64,000 bases of DNA, taken from the NCBI GenBank assembly GCA_030998015.1, contig JARWMV010000009.1, positions 186,001-250,000 on the forward strand. Reading direction: 5' to 3'. Numbering within the stretch: the first letter of the stretch is position 1; each line of letters opens with the position of its first letter. Positions 1-11,822 of the stretch are shown here, in pieces. Source of the DNA: Ceratorhiza oryzae-sativae (Eukaryota > Basidiomycota > Agaricomycetes > Cantharellales > Ceratobasidiaceae). The notes under the pieces were generated by a model. The model worked only from the letters and a program-made list of their open reading frames with translations, made no database searches and was not told the DNA's origin. Position numbers and translations under genes: made by a program.

Positions 1-2339
1 TACTGTGATGGCGGGGTTGATAGCTGACCTGACCAACATTGATGAGGATAATATAATCGAGAGCGCTGAGGATTGGGAGGCGGATAAAGCAGGTATGGCC
101 CACTGCTGATCACGACTTGAGTCCTCAAACTGATTGCGACGACTTTAGCATTTGCGGAGGCAGTCCTGAATGTGGTGGATGCTCTCTTTAAATATGGTAA
201 GGACAGCTATTTGTGTAGTGTTCGGAGGAGTGACATAAAACTTGTCTTCATATAGATGCTTCAAGGAAGTCATTCTATGAGGGAAAAACTGGACGCAAGC
301 TTCAACCTTTGATCAGGGCTCGTCGCACCTATCTAAAGATGGGATTGCAATCAATACGGACTGTAGCACTGTTGAGTCTAGACGGTAAGTCATTATTTAA
401 ATGTTGGATGAATCGAACGTCTATTCAGCTATTCTCATCAAACAGATTACTGCGGAGCGGATATAGCTGATTCTGAAGTCATCCAAGAGCTTATTGCGAT
501 CGTGGGCGACTATCAAGAACTTCAGGACCGACAGGCGGAGCCAATATTCAACGAAGCCCTTACGGTCATGGCCACCCTATCTAGGCATTGTGAGATATTT
601 GTGTCTGGAGCTTTCCATTCCGGAAACTAATCGCAATACCAGCTTGGTGCGCTTTGGCCTTGACCGAGGAGAAGAATTTGAACGTCTTGATCAAGCTGCT
701 CGAACGCCAAGCTTGCGTCAACGACGTACTGCGAATTCTTGGTAATAGTTCAAAAGAGCGTGAGTTTTTCGCTTGGATGTTAGCCGTGGCTAGTATTGAC
801 ACATAAACAGACCCTGACCAGTTTTTCCCGGAGCACGTTAGAGCTCTCGCTCCATTCATGCGCCAGAATAACGATGCCATTTTCACTCTTGCAAATATCC
901 TGCGTGAACGTAGGTCACTCGAATCATGTATTACTGATTTGAACCCACTGAATCTCGTCCCAGCTGGCAGGTCGTATTGTACAGACTTTCTCAACGAGTA
1001 CAGCCAGGAAGGAGTTGTGAGCACATCCATCGAGCTGCTGCAGCACACGGAATGCAGTACTGTCCTCCTTGCAAGCCGCTTGCTAAGGAATTTAGTGTTT
1101 CAAGGTGCGCTGCAAAGTCACTATTTAGTCAGTTGGCTTACCCCCTATGCAGCGGAGGTGCTCAAAAGTTCACCAGATGAGCCTCAGGAAATAAACCTTC
1201 CTTTTGTGGAGTTGGCTCGAGCTCTTTCGGATGCGCTCAAGTCTCCCCAATCTAACGATCTCGTTGAGGATCTTCTAGCGACTGACATGCGGGTTACGCT
1301 ACAAGGTGAGTTCCTTTTGTCTAAGAACGAGCCTAGCTAACCATTCTGCCTGGATAGAACCAATACCAGACGACCATTTTGCCGTGCTAGAATCATTGGC
1401 GTCAAAGAATTCCACAAGGCGATCTTGGCGGCGTCAGCCGGAGCGGCGCACGGTAAGTCATTTTCAGTTTTGCAAATGGCAAGATTTAAACTACGACCAT
1501 GTTCCTATGTGATATAAGATAAAAATCGTTGGGAACGTGTTGATCAATATGTCCCTACCTTGGTCCAGATGCTCGGCCCTGAAGATAGGTCTTTCCTGAA
1601 AGCATCAATGGAAGTCCTTACGGTTCTTGTGAAACAAGGTATGCTTGATTCAGAAGCATCACTACGCACATCTAAACGTGGGTGCTCTTGTACTAGGTTA
1701 CATCCTACCAGACCCATATTTGAAAGATGCAGCCAGTCGTGTGGCTCTTGTAGTTCGGTCAGTCTATGCAAGCACTGGAATCACCTCGACTGGTATGTTG
1801 TGACCTTGTACAGCTGTGCGACATAGTACTCACAGGGGTTACTCAAGGCCAGAGGATTATTACCATCGCTGCTTTCAACTTGACCGAAGCTCTGTGCAGT
1901 AGCTGTAAGGGTGACCTAATGATGGATGGTTACACGATGCTAAATATACACAATCTATAGCATTGACTCGGAGCTGTGTGATTGATTCGGGCATCCTGAA
2001 GGCTGCAATATTAAGCCGGGGAAATCCTGGAGGCTATAATTGGCTTAGGATCGAAGATCACGAAAAGGCTATGATGTTGCGTCTTGGACAATACGGTAAG
2101 CTAGCGAATTCATTCTTAATGAGTATGAGACCTGAAGTCGATTGTCCAGATGACCTGGCTGTGCACATTCAGTCTTTACGGAGAGAAGCGAAAAGTGCGT
2201 GTGATTCGGCGTCTAGATGAGGTTCGCTAAAATTCTTTTGCAGAATCCGAAATTGAGAGAGAAAAATGGCGCAAACATAATTACGAAGATCATGCAGAAT
2301 TGCCAGATGAAACTACTCCTCTCATAGCCAGACGCTAAG
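1..2339 (+). CDS. ARM/HEAT-like helical repeat protein, C-terminal part (5' end outside window)
   Basis: A chain of short exons on the plus strand reads as amphipathic helices of the armadillo/HEAT type, for example at 612-766 (ending in a VNDVLRILGNSSKER stretch), 806-1305 (the longest exon, starting near DPDQFFPEHVRALAPF) and 1963-2220. The last exon begins near 2243, is rich in Glu, Lys and His, and ends with a TAA at 2337-2339 after a TTPLIARR tail. Several exon ends carry GT-AG junctions, such as GTGAGT after 1303. The start lies upstream of the window. Function is unknown; such solenoids normally bind proteins. The separate gene at 21.0-24.2 kb has a similar helical-repeat architecture, so the two may be paralogues. 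Exon borders between 1300 and 1960 are unclear, and degeneration there cannot be excluded. Confidence 0.5.
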
Positions 2340-3477
2340 ATTCAGTCTTGTCGTTTCTCATGCTCCATTTGTCCCGCAGCTCTGCAGAATTTAATACGAT
2401 CCCTGGTTTTTACTCATGTGCTTCGCGTGAGGGGGGGAGCATAATACACGAATTCGGGACGAAACGGTCTGTCAGCCTTTTAAATATCTGATAACGGTAG
2501 GGCCGTAAAGTGATACGCCCATCGCTCGGCTGGCAAATTCATCCTATTACCTGCAGCCCCGAAATGTGCATTGGTGAGAAAGTTATGTTGATCGACCAAG
2601 TGGCGCACACTAAGTGATAAACCATGACTTATTCCCTACCCTTCCTTATATCTCCACACCCGTTTTACCGTCGCAAATTGAAGCGTACAAAACCAGCACT
2701 TTGCGACAAGCACCACAGACTGAACACTCAAATTCACTCATTTAGTCGCCTCGTAAGACCGATTGATACCCATTTTGCTTGTCCGGAGCGCATATATGAA
2801 CCCCCGCCAGCCGCCTTGTGCTAAGCATCAACGGCGCTTGAAGCAAGATCACGTGCTGGCTCTGCTTCTCGCTTGTGCTATTCGCACAGCCCACAGTCTC
2901 GTCATGCGCCGACTGCCATCGCGTCTCGGCGCCCCGGTTTCCAGCAACGGCTTTTCATCGATAGGTTCAAACGCCCCGTCTTATCTGCGTTGTGTCGACT
3001 TGGGCAGAAGAGACGACATTCTAAAAATAGCAGAATGTATTCGCCTGTCCCTTGTCAACCCCAACGCCCCAGAGGCGTGCGAGGCCAGAGTAGCCGAGGA
3101 TCGATCGCGCTTGTGGTTGTGTCCACGATGACTGTTGGTTTACGTTCACCGAAGGTGTTCGTGACTACGGATCGTGGTTCTCGAGTTGCTCTTTGCCGTC
3201 GGTTCGTCTCATCCGCGAGATTTCGAGAAATTTGGATCAATAATTACCCCTAGGTACTCCTATTCCCACGACTCTTTGCGGAATAGCCTGATCCCTCTGG
3301 CCTATTCTCGTGCTTCTCGTGCTTCGAATATAGGATGAATAACTGGTGCTTCCGACCCCGCACCGAGGCTGAGCTGGTCCTTTCTTTGAAGCCCGGAGAC
3401 CTTTATGAGAGTAACCAGCCTGCCTTTGGCTTATAGCGCCCCTCGATAATTCTCTTCATACCGTTGACTTGAAAATA
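2340..3477. other. intergenic, no supported gene
   Basis: Short overlapping open frames at 2624-3253 lie in different frames, lack recognisable domains and show no consistent exon structure. The last part (about 3300-3477) is the promoter side of the first MFS gene; a weakly similar stretch precedes the second MFS start at 6126. Confidence 0.5.
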
Positions 3478-5675
3478 TGAATCCACAAGAAGATATAGGA
3501 ATAAAGGAAACCCATGTTCATATCGAGGGCACGGATGAGAAATCCGAATCTCCCAGCGAGTAAGAGACCTTATTCTCCAATTCGGTTCGTTCCCCTCAAC
3601 CCATCATTTTAGACATATCTCCGATGATCCACTTGTGCAGGCGGTCGTGAGGCAAACCGAAGGCTGGTCTGGAAACTTGATAAACGGATCGTTCCTTCAA
3701 CTGCAACTATCTGGCTCCTATGCTATCTTGATCGGTGAATTCACATTTTCCTTCTGAAAACTGTTCCTGATCGTAGGTATCCTCAGATCGAACATCGTGA
3801 GTCTATGCGCCTTGCATGAAACCAACGACTCATGTCTATTGAAAGGGAAATGCGAAACTCTTGAATGAGAACAAAGGGAACTCTTTGATGCAGACGTTAC
3901 ATCTCAGGTGAGCCGATCCAGGTTCCAGCATATGAGATTGGTTAATGACGTATTGGGCAAGCAACTGGCAATACACTATCGCACTCATGGTAGCTTGCAT
4001 TATCAGTTTGGAATCTTGGTCCTCATATTAATCCCGTTAGGTGTTCCTCAATGCATACATCATCTTCGAAGTACCATCCAACTACTGTCTCAAGCTAGTT
4101 CGACCTTCGGTAAACAGACAAAACTAAATTGATGATATCAGCAACTTACTTATCGCATAGCGTTGGATCGCATTTCTGATGTTCTGTTGGGGAACCTTAA
4201 CTATTTGTTTAGGAGCCGTTCATTCGTACGGGAGTTTAACTGCAGTCAGATTTTTATTGGGTGCCTTTGATGCGTAAGTGTCATATAAGCAAGTCGCATC
4301 AATCGATTAACAGGATATCATAGCGGCCTGTTCCCGGGGCTGGTATATTTTTTCACATTTTGGTATCGGCCAGAGGAACGATCACTGAGAGTGGCATTTG
4401 TACTTGCCTCTTCCGCGCTTGCTGGCGAGTTAGCAGATGTAATTCACTTTAAGTCTTCTGACTCGTTAAATCTAGGGGCAACCGGTGGTTTAATCGCATA
4501 CGGCATTGGGCATATGAATCAAACTGGGGGTCTCGAAGGCTGGAGATGGCTGTTCATCCTCGAAGGTAGGTCGAATCCCCCCGAAATGTGACATTCACAC
4601 TTAGCAGCCTGCAAAATCCAGGTATTCCCAGCGTTCTTAGCTCTGTTCTGGTTTGGCTCTTCCTCCCAGACTTCCCCGAAACCTCAAAGTGGCTCACCCC
4701 CAAAGAACGTGAACGAGCCACTACACGCCTAGAAGGCGTGGGTTCTTTTCAGTGCGTCACTTGACAGCTATTTACTTTAGCCAAGGTCAACTCATTGAAT
4801 CCTCCATGGTATAGCCGATCTGCAGTCACCTGGGCGGAAGCGAAACATACTTTATTCGGATGGCGCGTCTGGGTTCATGCACTTGCCTATTTAACCGTTG
4901 CTGTGCCATTTAGCTCGATTTCGTTATTCTCGCCACCATCGTCGCTGGACTTGGCTATAAAAACCTTAATGCCCAGCTGTTCACCGCTCGTGAGTATTTG
5001 TTCGTGAGTGACTCCAATCGCACATTTCGATTGACTTCATCATAGCTCCATATGCGTGCGCATACGTATGCACCCTGTTCTTCTCTTGGCTCGCGGACTC
5101 TCGGAATCAGCGCTGCGCTGTTTCCGCAGTGTCTATGCTGGTGGCTTCGTTTGCATTCCTTGCTCAGGCTTTACTCCCGGATCATGCTTTCCGCGCTAGA
5201 TTTGGGTTGTTGTGCGTCGCCGCGTCTGGCACATTTAGTTGCATTCGTAAGCCCTGTCTCCAAAACATTGGCTACGACTCTGATCGCATCTAATATTGCA
5301 GCTCCACTTTTGGGACTCTTGTCATCAAACATTCATGGGTCTGGAGCTGTTGGTTTAGCTATCGCCATTAATGTTTCTATGGGAGGTTCGTCTGATAGAT
5401 TTTTTTTTTCTAATCCAACCATTCAAATCGATGCTTGTAGGCGCCGGTCAGATCATAGGGGTTTGGATATACAAAGCGAGTGAGAAGCCTGGGTACATTA
5501 CCGGTAAGCTGGTACGGATTGTAGAACAATTTGATGCGTTAAATGCTGGTTCATAGGTCACATGACGAATTTTGCTATACTACTTTTTGGCAGCGTGGTT
5601 GTATGCGGGCTCAGGTACTATTATGTAACCAAGAATCGTGCCATGGCACCTGGTGAGCAGAAATGGGCGATCTGA
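3478..5675 (+). pseudogene. MFS transporter copy 1 (anion:cation symporter/allantoate permease-like), frameshifted
   Basis: The gene can be followed exon by exon from ATG 3478 to the TGA at 5673-5675. Recognisable pieces are EANRRLVWKLDKRIVPST, NAYIIFEVPSNYCLKLVRPS, RWIAFLMFCWGTLT, FFTFWYRPEERSLRVA, LEGWRWLFILEG and the late loop WIYKASEKPGYITG. This is the order expected for the fungal Dal5/Tna1-like branch of the major facilitator superfamily, 12-helix plasma-membrane importers of organic anions and vitamins; the substrate cannot be told. Against the second copy it lacks one base near 3643 (before the EANRR segment) and one near 4934 (SPTIVAGLGY is read as SPPSSLDLAI). Both break the frame, so this copy is probably inactive unless they are sequence errors. 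Confidence 0.75.
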
Positions 5676-6125
5676 AGGTGCTGTTGGGCAAGATGTTGGG
5701 CGTGTGTGCGGCTCCGGTGTATTGTAGTGCGTGCCCGGCAATATTTATCTCACCAATTTTTATTATGCGTCTGCATCGCGCGAGTGTTTTCATTTGGTAT
5801 ACGCTAGCCATTCATATTAGCGATTTGAGATTGAACTTCCCTTGTACACCTTTCGTTCCGTTTCCGACCATTCAATCTCAGAGTTATTATAGGGCTTTAA
5901 TCACATATCGTTTATCTCGGTGTTTCTGGCCCCACGGCTCTTGGCGGCATTAATTCTTGCCTCGTCGGGTATTTTTGGTGCTTCTCCGCCTTCGATTGTG
6001 GCTTAGATAAGCTCATTCCTTCTGTCACAGATCTAAAAATCAAGAGCTTTTATAGGCAAATAGCCGGTCTATGCCCGCCTTATAATCCCCCTCCATCATT
6101 CTGTTCGATCCATCGTCTTGCGAAT

Positions 6126-6184
6126 ATGACCCCCCAAGAAGATTCAGGAAAAAAGGACGCAAGTATTCACATTGAGGACAGAGA
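6126..6184 (+). pseudogene. 5' first exon of MFS transporter copy 2, cut off by transposon
   Basis: ATG 6126 starts a frame (MTPQEDSGKKDASIHIEDR) that matches the first exon of copy 1 (MNPQEDIGIKETHVHIEG) over its length. The similarity stops at 6184. Continuing at 15659 restores D-E-K and a GTAAG donor in the same frame, so this is the detached start of the gene whose body lies at 15659-17802. The sequence before it also resembles the promoter side of copy 1. Confidence 0.75.
6180..6184. repeat. target-site duplication AGAGA (left)
   Basis: AGAGA directly precedes the left end of the inserted element. The same five bases occur at 15654-15658 after its right end. Removing the insert with one AGAGA copy gives an in-frame join of the MFS first exon. 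Confidence 0.65.
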
Positions 6185-6200
6185 CTCTGTACGAAGTCAG

Positions 6201-6220
6201 CGTCCATAAAACTTGGATGC
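6201..6220 (+). repeat. left terminal/subterminal inverted repeat core
   Basis: Twenty bases starting CGTCCA and ending TTGGATGC pair with 15620-15639 in inverted orientation with three mismatches. The core starts 16 bases inside the left end. Confidence 0.65.
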
Positions 6221-6669
6221 GGGCAAAAAAATATGGACGAAAGTCGATTTGTCCACTTTCAAAATTAATTGGATTTGGTAGAAGTGTCCCATTTACACTT
6301 CGCAGCCGTTTGAGAGGGTGAGTCATGTGTATGTACAAAAATTTATAGATGTTTTATCCAAAATAATGATACTATAAGCACAGAAAGAAGTGGGTCTAAG
6401 AAAGTTACACGAAAGAAAAAAAAACAGATAAGAAACTCAAAACAGAAATGGTTGTTCAAGCTGAACTACAAGCGAATGTTCAAGACACAAAAGTTGAGCC
6501 AAAGGCTTAAGAAACCTCCAATAAAAAAGGGTTGGGAGGAAACAAGAAAGTGGCCAAGGAGCCAGTAGAGTATGGCGGTCTCCCACAGGCGAACTCTCGA
6601 CAGCGCTGTTCAACAAACGTTGGCCCATGTTTTTGATACGTGAGTGGACTGCTTACCGAGTTCATAACC

Positions 6670-7134
6670 CTAGATATGCATTATGGACACATCAGCGGCA
6701 ACCGACTCGACATCACGGTCAACTTGGCTTGCCGATCCGATGCCACGATCAGCGCGGCGTCCAATCCGTCGCTCGATCCGATGGAAAGCCTCCCTCCTAT
6801 GAGCGAGGAGGGTTGTCCTCCTCCCTTCGGCCACGACTTCCATGTCTTCGGACGCGGGAAGGCCAGCATTGATGGCGCTCGCACGCGTGGCGGCGATGCG
6901 TTCGATCGTTTTCTCAAGGTCCTTGAGAGTGATTGAGTCGTCGCCGGTCCGGTTAGCCACAGCCTGAATAGCTGCACGAAGCTGCTCGACGCTGATCATT
7001 GAGCCGCAATCGTTGCGGACATGACGGCGATGCAAACCGACCCGAAACGTTTCAAAGCAGCCGTTGCAGGTGCGAACGCGAGGGGGTGGAGGAGGGGGGT
7101 TATGTTCACTGGAATGCAGATCAGCGATAGACAA
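6670..7134 (-). CDS. small Cys/His-finger protein of the transposon
   Basis: A single open frame of 154 aa. After a short proline run there is a putative zinc-binding motif C-x2-C-x11-H-x4-C (C23, C26, H38, C43) containing RRHVR. The transposase N-terminus has the same spacing and an RRHIR core. The rest is a helical, Arg/Glu-rich region of about 110 aa (VEQLRAAIQAVANRTGDD onward). It lies on the same strand as the transposase, about 1.4 kb beyond its stop and close to the left end of the element. I do not recognise a family. A role as a second DNA-binding protein or a truncated regulator of transposition is inference. An overlapping frame (6640-6936, plus) is a shadow. Confidence 0.5.
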   Translation of the reverse strand: MSIADLHSSEHNPPPPPPRVRTCNGCFETFRVGLHRRHVRNDCGSMISVEQLRAAIQAVANRTGDDSITLKDLEKTIERIAATRASAINAGLPASEDMEVVAEGRRTTLLAHRREAFHRIERRIGRRADRGIGSASQVDRDVESVAADVSIMHI

Positions 7135-8559
7135 TGCGAGCGAAGACTGAGACTTGCTTCGTCAAATTTTGCATAGTTTTGTAGAAGCGATTAAGTACTC
7201 AAGAGTGACTTGATCGAGCAGCCTCGCCCACAGCTGTTTTAAGCGCAAGGTACATTCATTTCAACGTGGGTAAGCCGGACGAAAATGACGACAGACAACA
7301 ATGACGCACTCACAAGACGGCCCACTTGCTCCACCAGCGCCGATCCGCCGTCTGTCCCACAGAAACGGGAACTCTTGACAATCTTAGTTGAAACAGCAGT
7401 CAGTGACTATGTAGGCCAAACAATGACGCAGGGTGCGAGATGGGGGTCTGACGCCACAAGATGCTGGAACATAATCAATTTAGTGGACTCGAAGCACGTA
7501 AAGCGCATGTAGGATAACCTACCTGTAAGTCCGCACCATTGACAGCCAGGCAAAGCACAAAAAACTTGCCATTTTATGCTCGGAAGACAGGCCCTCAAGG
7601 CAGTCTAAAACGATTCTCTCTCGATAATCTACAGCTGTTTGACAGGGTGGAGTACGGGCATGTTTGGCTGCCCAGGGAGCGAGACAATCGTCGGGTGCGT
7701 TTAGTTCGGTGGCGGCGAACTGAGGTTGACGCCGCCAGGGTACATGTTGTGGTTGAGGACAGGTAGCTGCGGAGCGTCATGTGACTATGTGACGTCGCTC
7801 CATCAAATCACGGGGACTTTACTTTATTTGGTAACTATTAGCGCCCATCTCGAGTCCAAAAGATTGCGGCTGCTCCACCCATAAGTTTATGGGCACCCGA
7901 TCAACTTCTGTTGTGCGATCTACACAAGAACCGAGCGGCGAGGTGATAATAATGTAAATTGAATATAATTTACCAAAAACTACTGCCTGAACGTCAAAGT
8001 CTGCAGTAATGAAATCATCCGATCTTATAGGTGCAAAATAGTACGTCATAAGAGAGCGGTAGCGTCATCCAGAAATATTCCCCACAGTGTCCACAAAACG
8101 GCCCAGATGTTTTGTCCTCTTAAAACTGGACAACAAATCCAAATATTGTTGTACGATGTTGTATGCAGCAATTGAATTGTATAATTTTATTTGGACGAAA
8201 CATCATAGCTAGAACTAATACTTGTGTCGTCCGAAAAGATCTTGGACGATATATACAGAAAGTGACCCATATGGTATACTCACTTTAATCCAGCTCGTAG
8301 AGTTAATTAATTTTAGACGGAGCACACAGATTGTGGCTAGTTCGATTGTCTACTTAGATTTGAGCAAAACAACACATTTATATTCAAGTGAAATAGCAAC
8401 ATGATAGCATACGGTACTAGGACATTAAACACAACTGTAGTATTATAGAAAGGAATGGGATGACGATATAGACAGTGATCTGGAATGAATGTGATAGCGC
8501 TAGAACCAGATATATTAGCTTCGTATCATTGCAAACACAAACACCATATGTACCGTTAG
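7135..8559. other. transposon left-arm non-coding region
   Basis: AT-rich and without a convincing gene. Short frames at 7285-7512 (plus) and 7819-8049 (minus) have no recognisable domain. Repeated TGGAC/GTCC words at about 8110-8250 resemble the subterminal repeats. Confidence 0.4.
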
Positions 8560-11500
8560 TCAATCGTGCGCAACCAAATCTTCAAGAATGTCGAGTCGGC
8601 CAACGATCGTTTCACGATCAACAATATATGAGGCTGGTTCGGGGATAGGTACCGTAAATCGTCCAACAAGGCATGCAATGTCGTTCACGTCGATGATTTC
8701 AGTGTTAGCTAGATTGCCACTGGATAGCTTGTATTGCACCAGGTTTGCGCCGCACTCTTGAACACGTTTGAGGTGAGGAATGGGCGAAACCAGTGCAAGT
8801 GCAAGGGGGCGAAGTTGGGGGACGTTGCGATGGGCAGCTGTGAGGATTTCCTGTAAGAAGTTAGTGTCAATTATGATAAAGCGCTCAGCTCGGCCGTAGC
8901 CCCAGTCTGCCTCTCTGAGGACTTGCGGCCGGACGCGATCCCACTGATAACGACCGAGTCGAGTCTCATACTAATCAAATGTGTGATTAGCTAGTCTGCC
9001 TGAAAATTATCGCTCTAAACCTACCTTGATGAAAGACGCATTACGCGTGGCCCGATCACTCGTTGAACAAAGGGCATGCGAACGAATGAGATCTCCTCCC
9101 CCGTTCTCGTCAACCTGTTGCATTCGACCCCAATGAACAAACTGACGCCTGACAATGGCCTGGCCTACGACAGCGGGGTCGATCCCCAAGTAAGCAGCAA
9201 GGTATGAGGTCACCTTCCTCTGTGTGTCACGGTCGAGGGGCTCCGTTCGCCGCGGCTGGGCAAAGACAACATTGGGGTGGCCGTCATATTTTGTACCAGA
9301 AACAATCGTAATACGTCGACGGCTGATATTGAGATGCTCGCGCAGGCCGTAAATCAGCTTAAGCTGGGCAAGCTGGGCGATCTGGAGCACTCGGCGGTTG
9401 AGCGACGCGTAAGGGAAGCGCTTGTTTTTGTTCGCACGAGACAGTGACCCACAATAACGTTCCATCGGGAACGCCCAATAGCACCAGACTGGGCCCATTG
9501 TCTCAATGTCATCTGCAATGTGGAGCAAAGCATGGAGGGGAAGGGTACAGGCACGAATACGGTCCCGCGATCCCTGATGGTAGAGTCTTAGGGAGAGAGA
9601 TATGTGTTAGCTTATTCAAATCGCGTAACCAGTACAAAACTTAAATAAACTCACGTTTCGTATTTTCTCACCCAGCGAGCAAACCCACTACGTATTTGTT
9701 CCACATCGGCGTGTGTGATAGAAAGCGAGCAACATTTTCCAATCAGCTTGACAAGATCAATAAAGTGTCGATAATAAGAGTCGCTGTTGAACTGCCTACG
9801 TAGTAACCCAGGTGCGAGTAGGGTTGCAAAGAGGAGGGTGCTTTCCGAGGTCACCTCAGACCGGTTCTTGGCGATGTTGGGGACTCGACAGCCAAATCGA
9901 GCAGGGATTGTATTTCCACTCTTCGCGCACACCTCGCCTAGTGCTGACCAGACTGTTTTGTCGAACAGGTAGTTGTCATACTCGCTTCCGAATGTGCTGT
10001 ATTTGTCGGATCGGGTCCAGAGCGAGATCAGGGTTGGGATGAGATTTTCGAACATGACATGCATAAAGTCATGTGGAAAGGAACCAGGGAAGCTGAGGGA
10101 GCCAAGCCGTGCCAGGCTCGATAGTCCATTGATTCCAGTTGAACGGGAACGTCGCTCTTCTTCAGCGTTGGTCTTGGAGTTCTCGACATGAAGCGCTTCA
10201 CGCAGAAACTCGATGTGGGTTCGCCGTGGCAGGTTGAGTGGGTCATACAAACGGGGACCTTCGTCATGAGCAGCATATGGACGAGACAAGGGAACATAGT
10301 TGGTTGTTGAACCGGCTGCGCGAATTCCAATAATCTTGCATGCGCGACATGGATGTTTTCCGTTAACTCCCTTCATGCACATCATTTTGGCAACAGCGGG
10401 CATATCACCAAAGCAGGCAATGAGGTGGGCGCGAAGACAAAATGGGCGCATCTGCACACCGTCGAAGGCGGGTACACCACGAGCAAGTTGTTCTAGTTCA
10501 TCCACCAGCGGCTCAAAGAATGTATCGAGTTCTGTTGGCTCGTTAGGCCCAGGGATAACGCCAAGACACAAAAGATTCTCAAGGCGGTGTCGGATGGTAG
10601 GATCGAGATTGTAGTTAAAAACGACTAACGGCCAACAGGTTTTCTTGCGGGTTTTGAATGGGCCGACTCCATCTGCAGAAAGGCCAAGAGCGACATCGGT
10701 AGGTAACGAGAAATACCGGTGGTCCAAGGGTTTACCACGCACTCTGACGCGCCGTCGCAGTAGCCAAGCAAAGTGCTGACCATCGAAGATGTCGGAGAGA
10801 GCATTGAGGCGCGGCTGGCGTCGAGCTCGATAACCAAGTAAATGAGCAGTCTCCGGGTCCCGGTACATGTTCACTAGTCGAGGGATGAGGGGGATGTAGA
10901 GGAATTGACGACGTGCTCGAACGCCAGTCCGAGAGCGCCTATCCCATTTGTAGCGAAAAGCTCCGCAGCGAGGACACTCCAGGCTGGTTTTGTAAGGGCC
11001 AGTATACGCAACACAAGTGTTGATACAGCAATCAATGCGTACACCCTTTATCCCAGTAAGCTGAGCAATGCGTGAAGTGTACTCGCTCTCATCTGGGAAT
11101 CCGTCCAGGCGGCCAGGGAAAGCATGCGGGATGGAGTCGTAGGCATAGCCTGTGGCATCAATGGTAACTTTGTAGTTGAACGCCTCTGCTACCAGCATGT
11201 CCTCGGGCGATAGTTTAAATCCTAGCCGCTGATCAGCCTTTGAGCCTATGGTAGCTGCACAAACATACGTACCTCCGTCTCTGGCAATCTCCTCTTGTGT
11301 TCGCATGCGAGCAATATCCTCAGCCGAGAGGCCCTTGAGCCACGGCTGTGCCTCATAGAGTGCAGCAAGTGGATCGTCTGCGTCACTGGGACGGCCGGGG
11401 ATGGGGGATGGAAGCCGGCTTGATGGGCCAGCGCCGGGAGTGTCAAGCTGGAAGTCGGGGTGGCGAAAACGCGCATCCTGGCTACGAGATCGAGATCGAG

Positions 11501-11822
11501 ATCGAGACCGTGACCGAATCCGAGATGGAGACTTGCGGCGTTTGTGAGACCCCCGCTTCTTGTGGTGTTTGCACGGTCGTTTGGATGCCTCAGACGGTTC
11601 GGGGGATGGAGAAGGAGAGATAGGTTGGGGTCGCTTATTGCCTTGGGGGCGGACAGAAGCACAAGGGGCATATCCATGTTGGATGGCTTGCTCAGCACAA
11701 CGAACAAGCTTGTTCTTTCGGCGCTCGCTACCAGGGCATCCAATACGAATATGGCGCCGAACAGTCTTGCGCGACAAGTCCTTCTGGCATTCAGGACAGA
11801 CAAGTGTGTAGCCCGAGGCCAT
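8560..11822 (-). CDS. Plavaka/Tnp2-type transposase
   Basis: Three exons on the minus strand: 11822-9655, 9586-9025 and 8970-8560, with GT-AG introns of 68 and 54 nt, give about 1046 aa in frame. The chosen start (MASGYTLVCPEC) places a C-x2-C-x11-H-x4-C finger at residues 9-29; an upstream in-frame ATG at 11894 also exists. An Arg/Ser repeat region follows (near residues 95-125). The core has a second Cys cluster (CCINTCVAYTG..CPRCGAFRY) and the Tnp2-like landmarks LSADGVGPF and FPHDFMHVMFENL, which probably carry acidic residues of the DDE nuclease. Exon 2 holds LLHIADDIETMGPVWCYWAF and exon 3 ends in LVAHD. It cuts and moves the surrounding element. All exons are open, so the protein may be functional. 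Confidence 0.85.

Noticed and set aside
2763..3253. overlapping frames of 122 and 126 aa
   Set aside because: Two frames are open over the same stretch, neither has a domain or splice context, and the region lies between two recognised genes.
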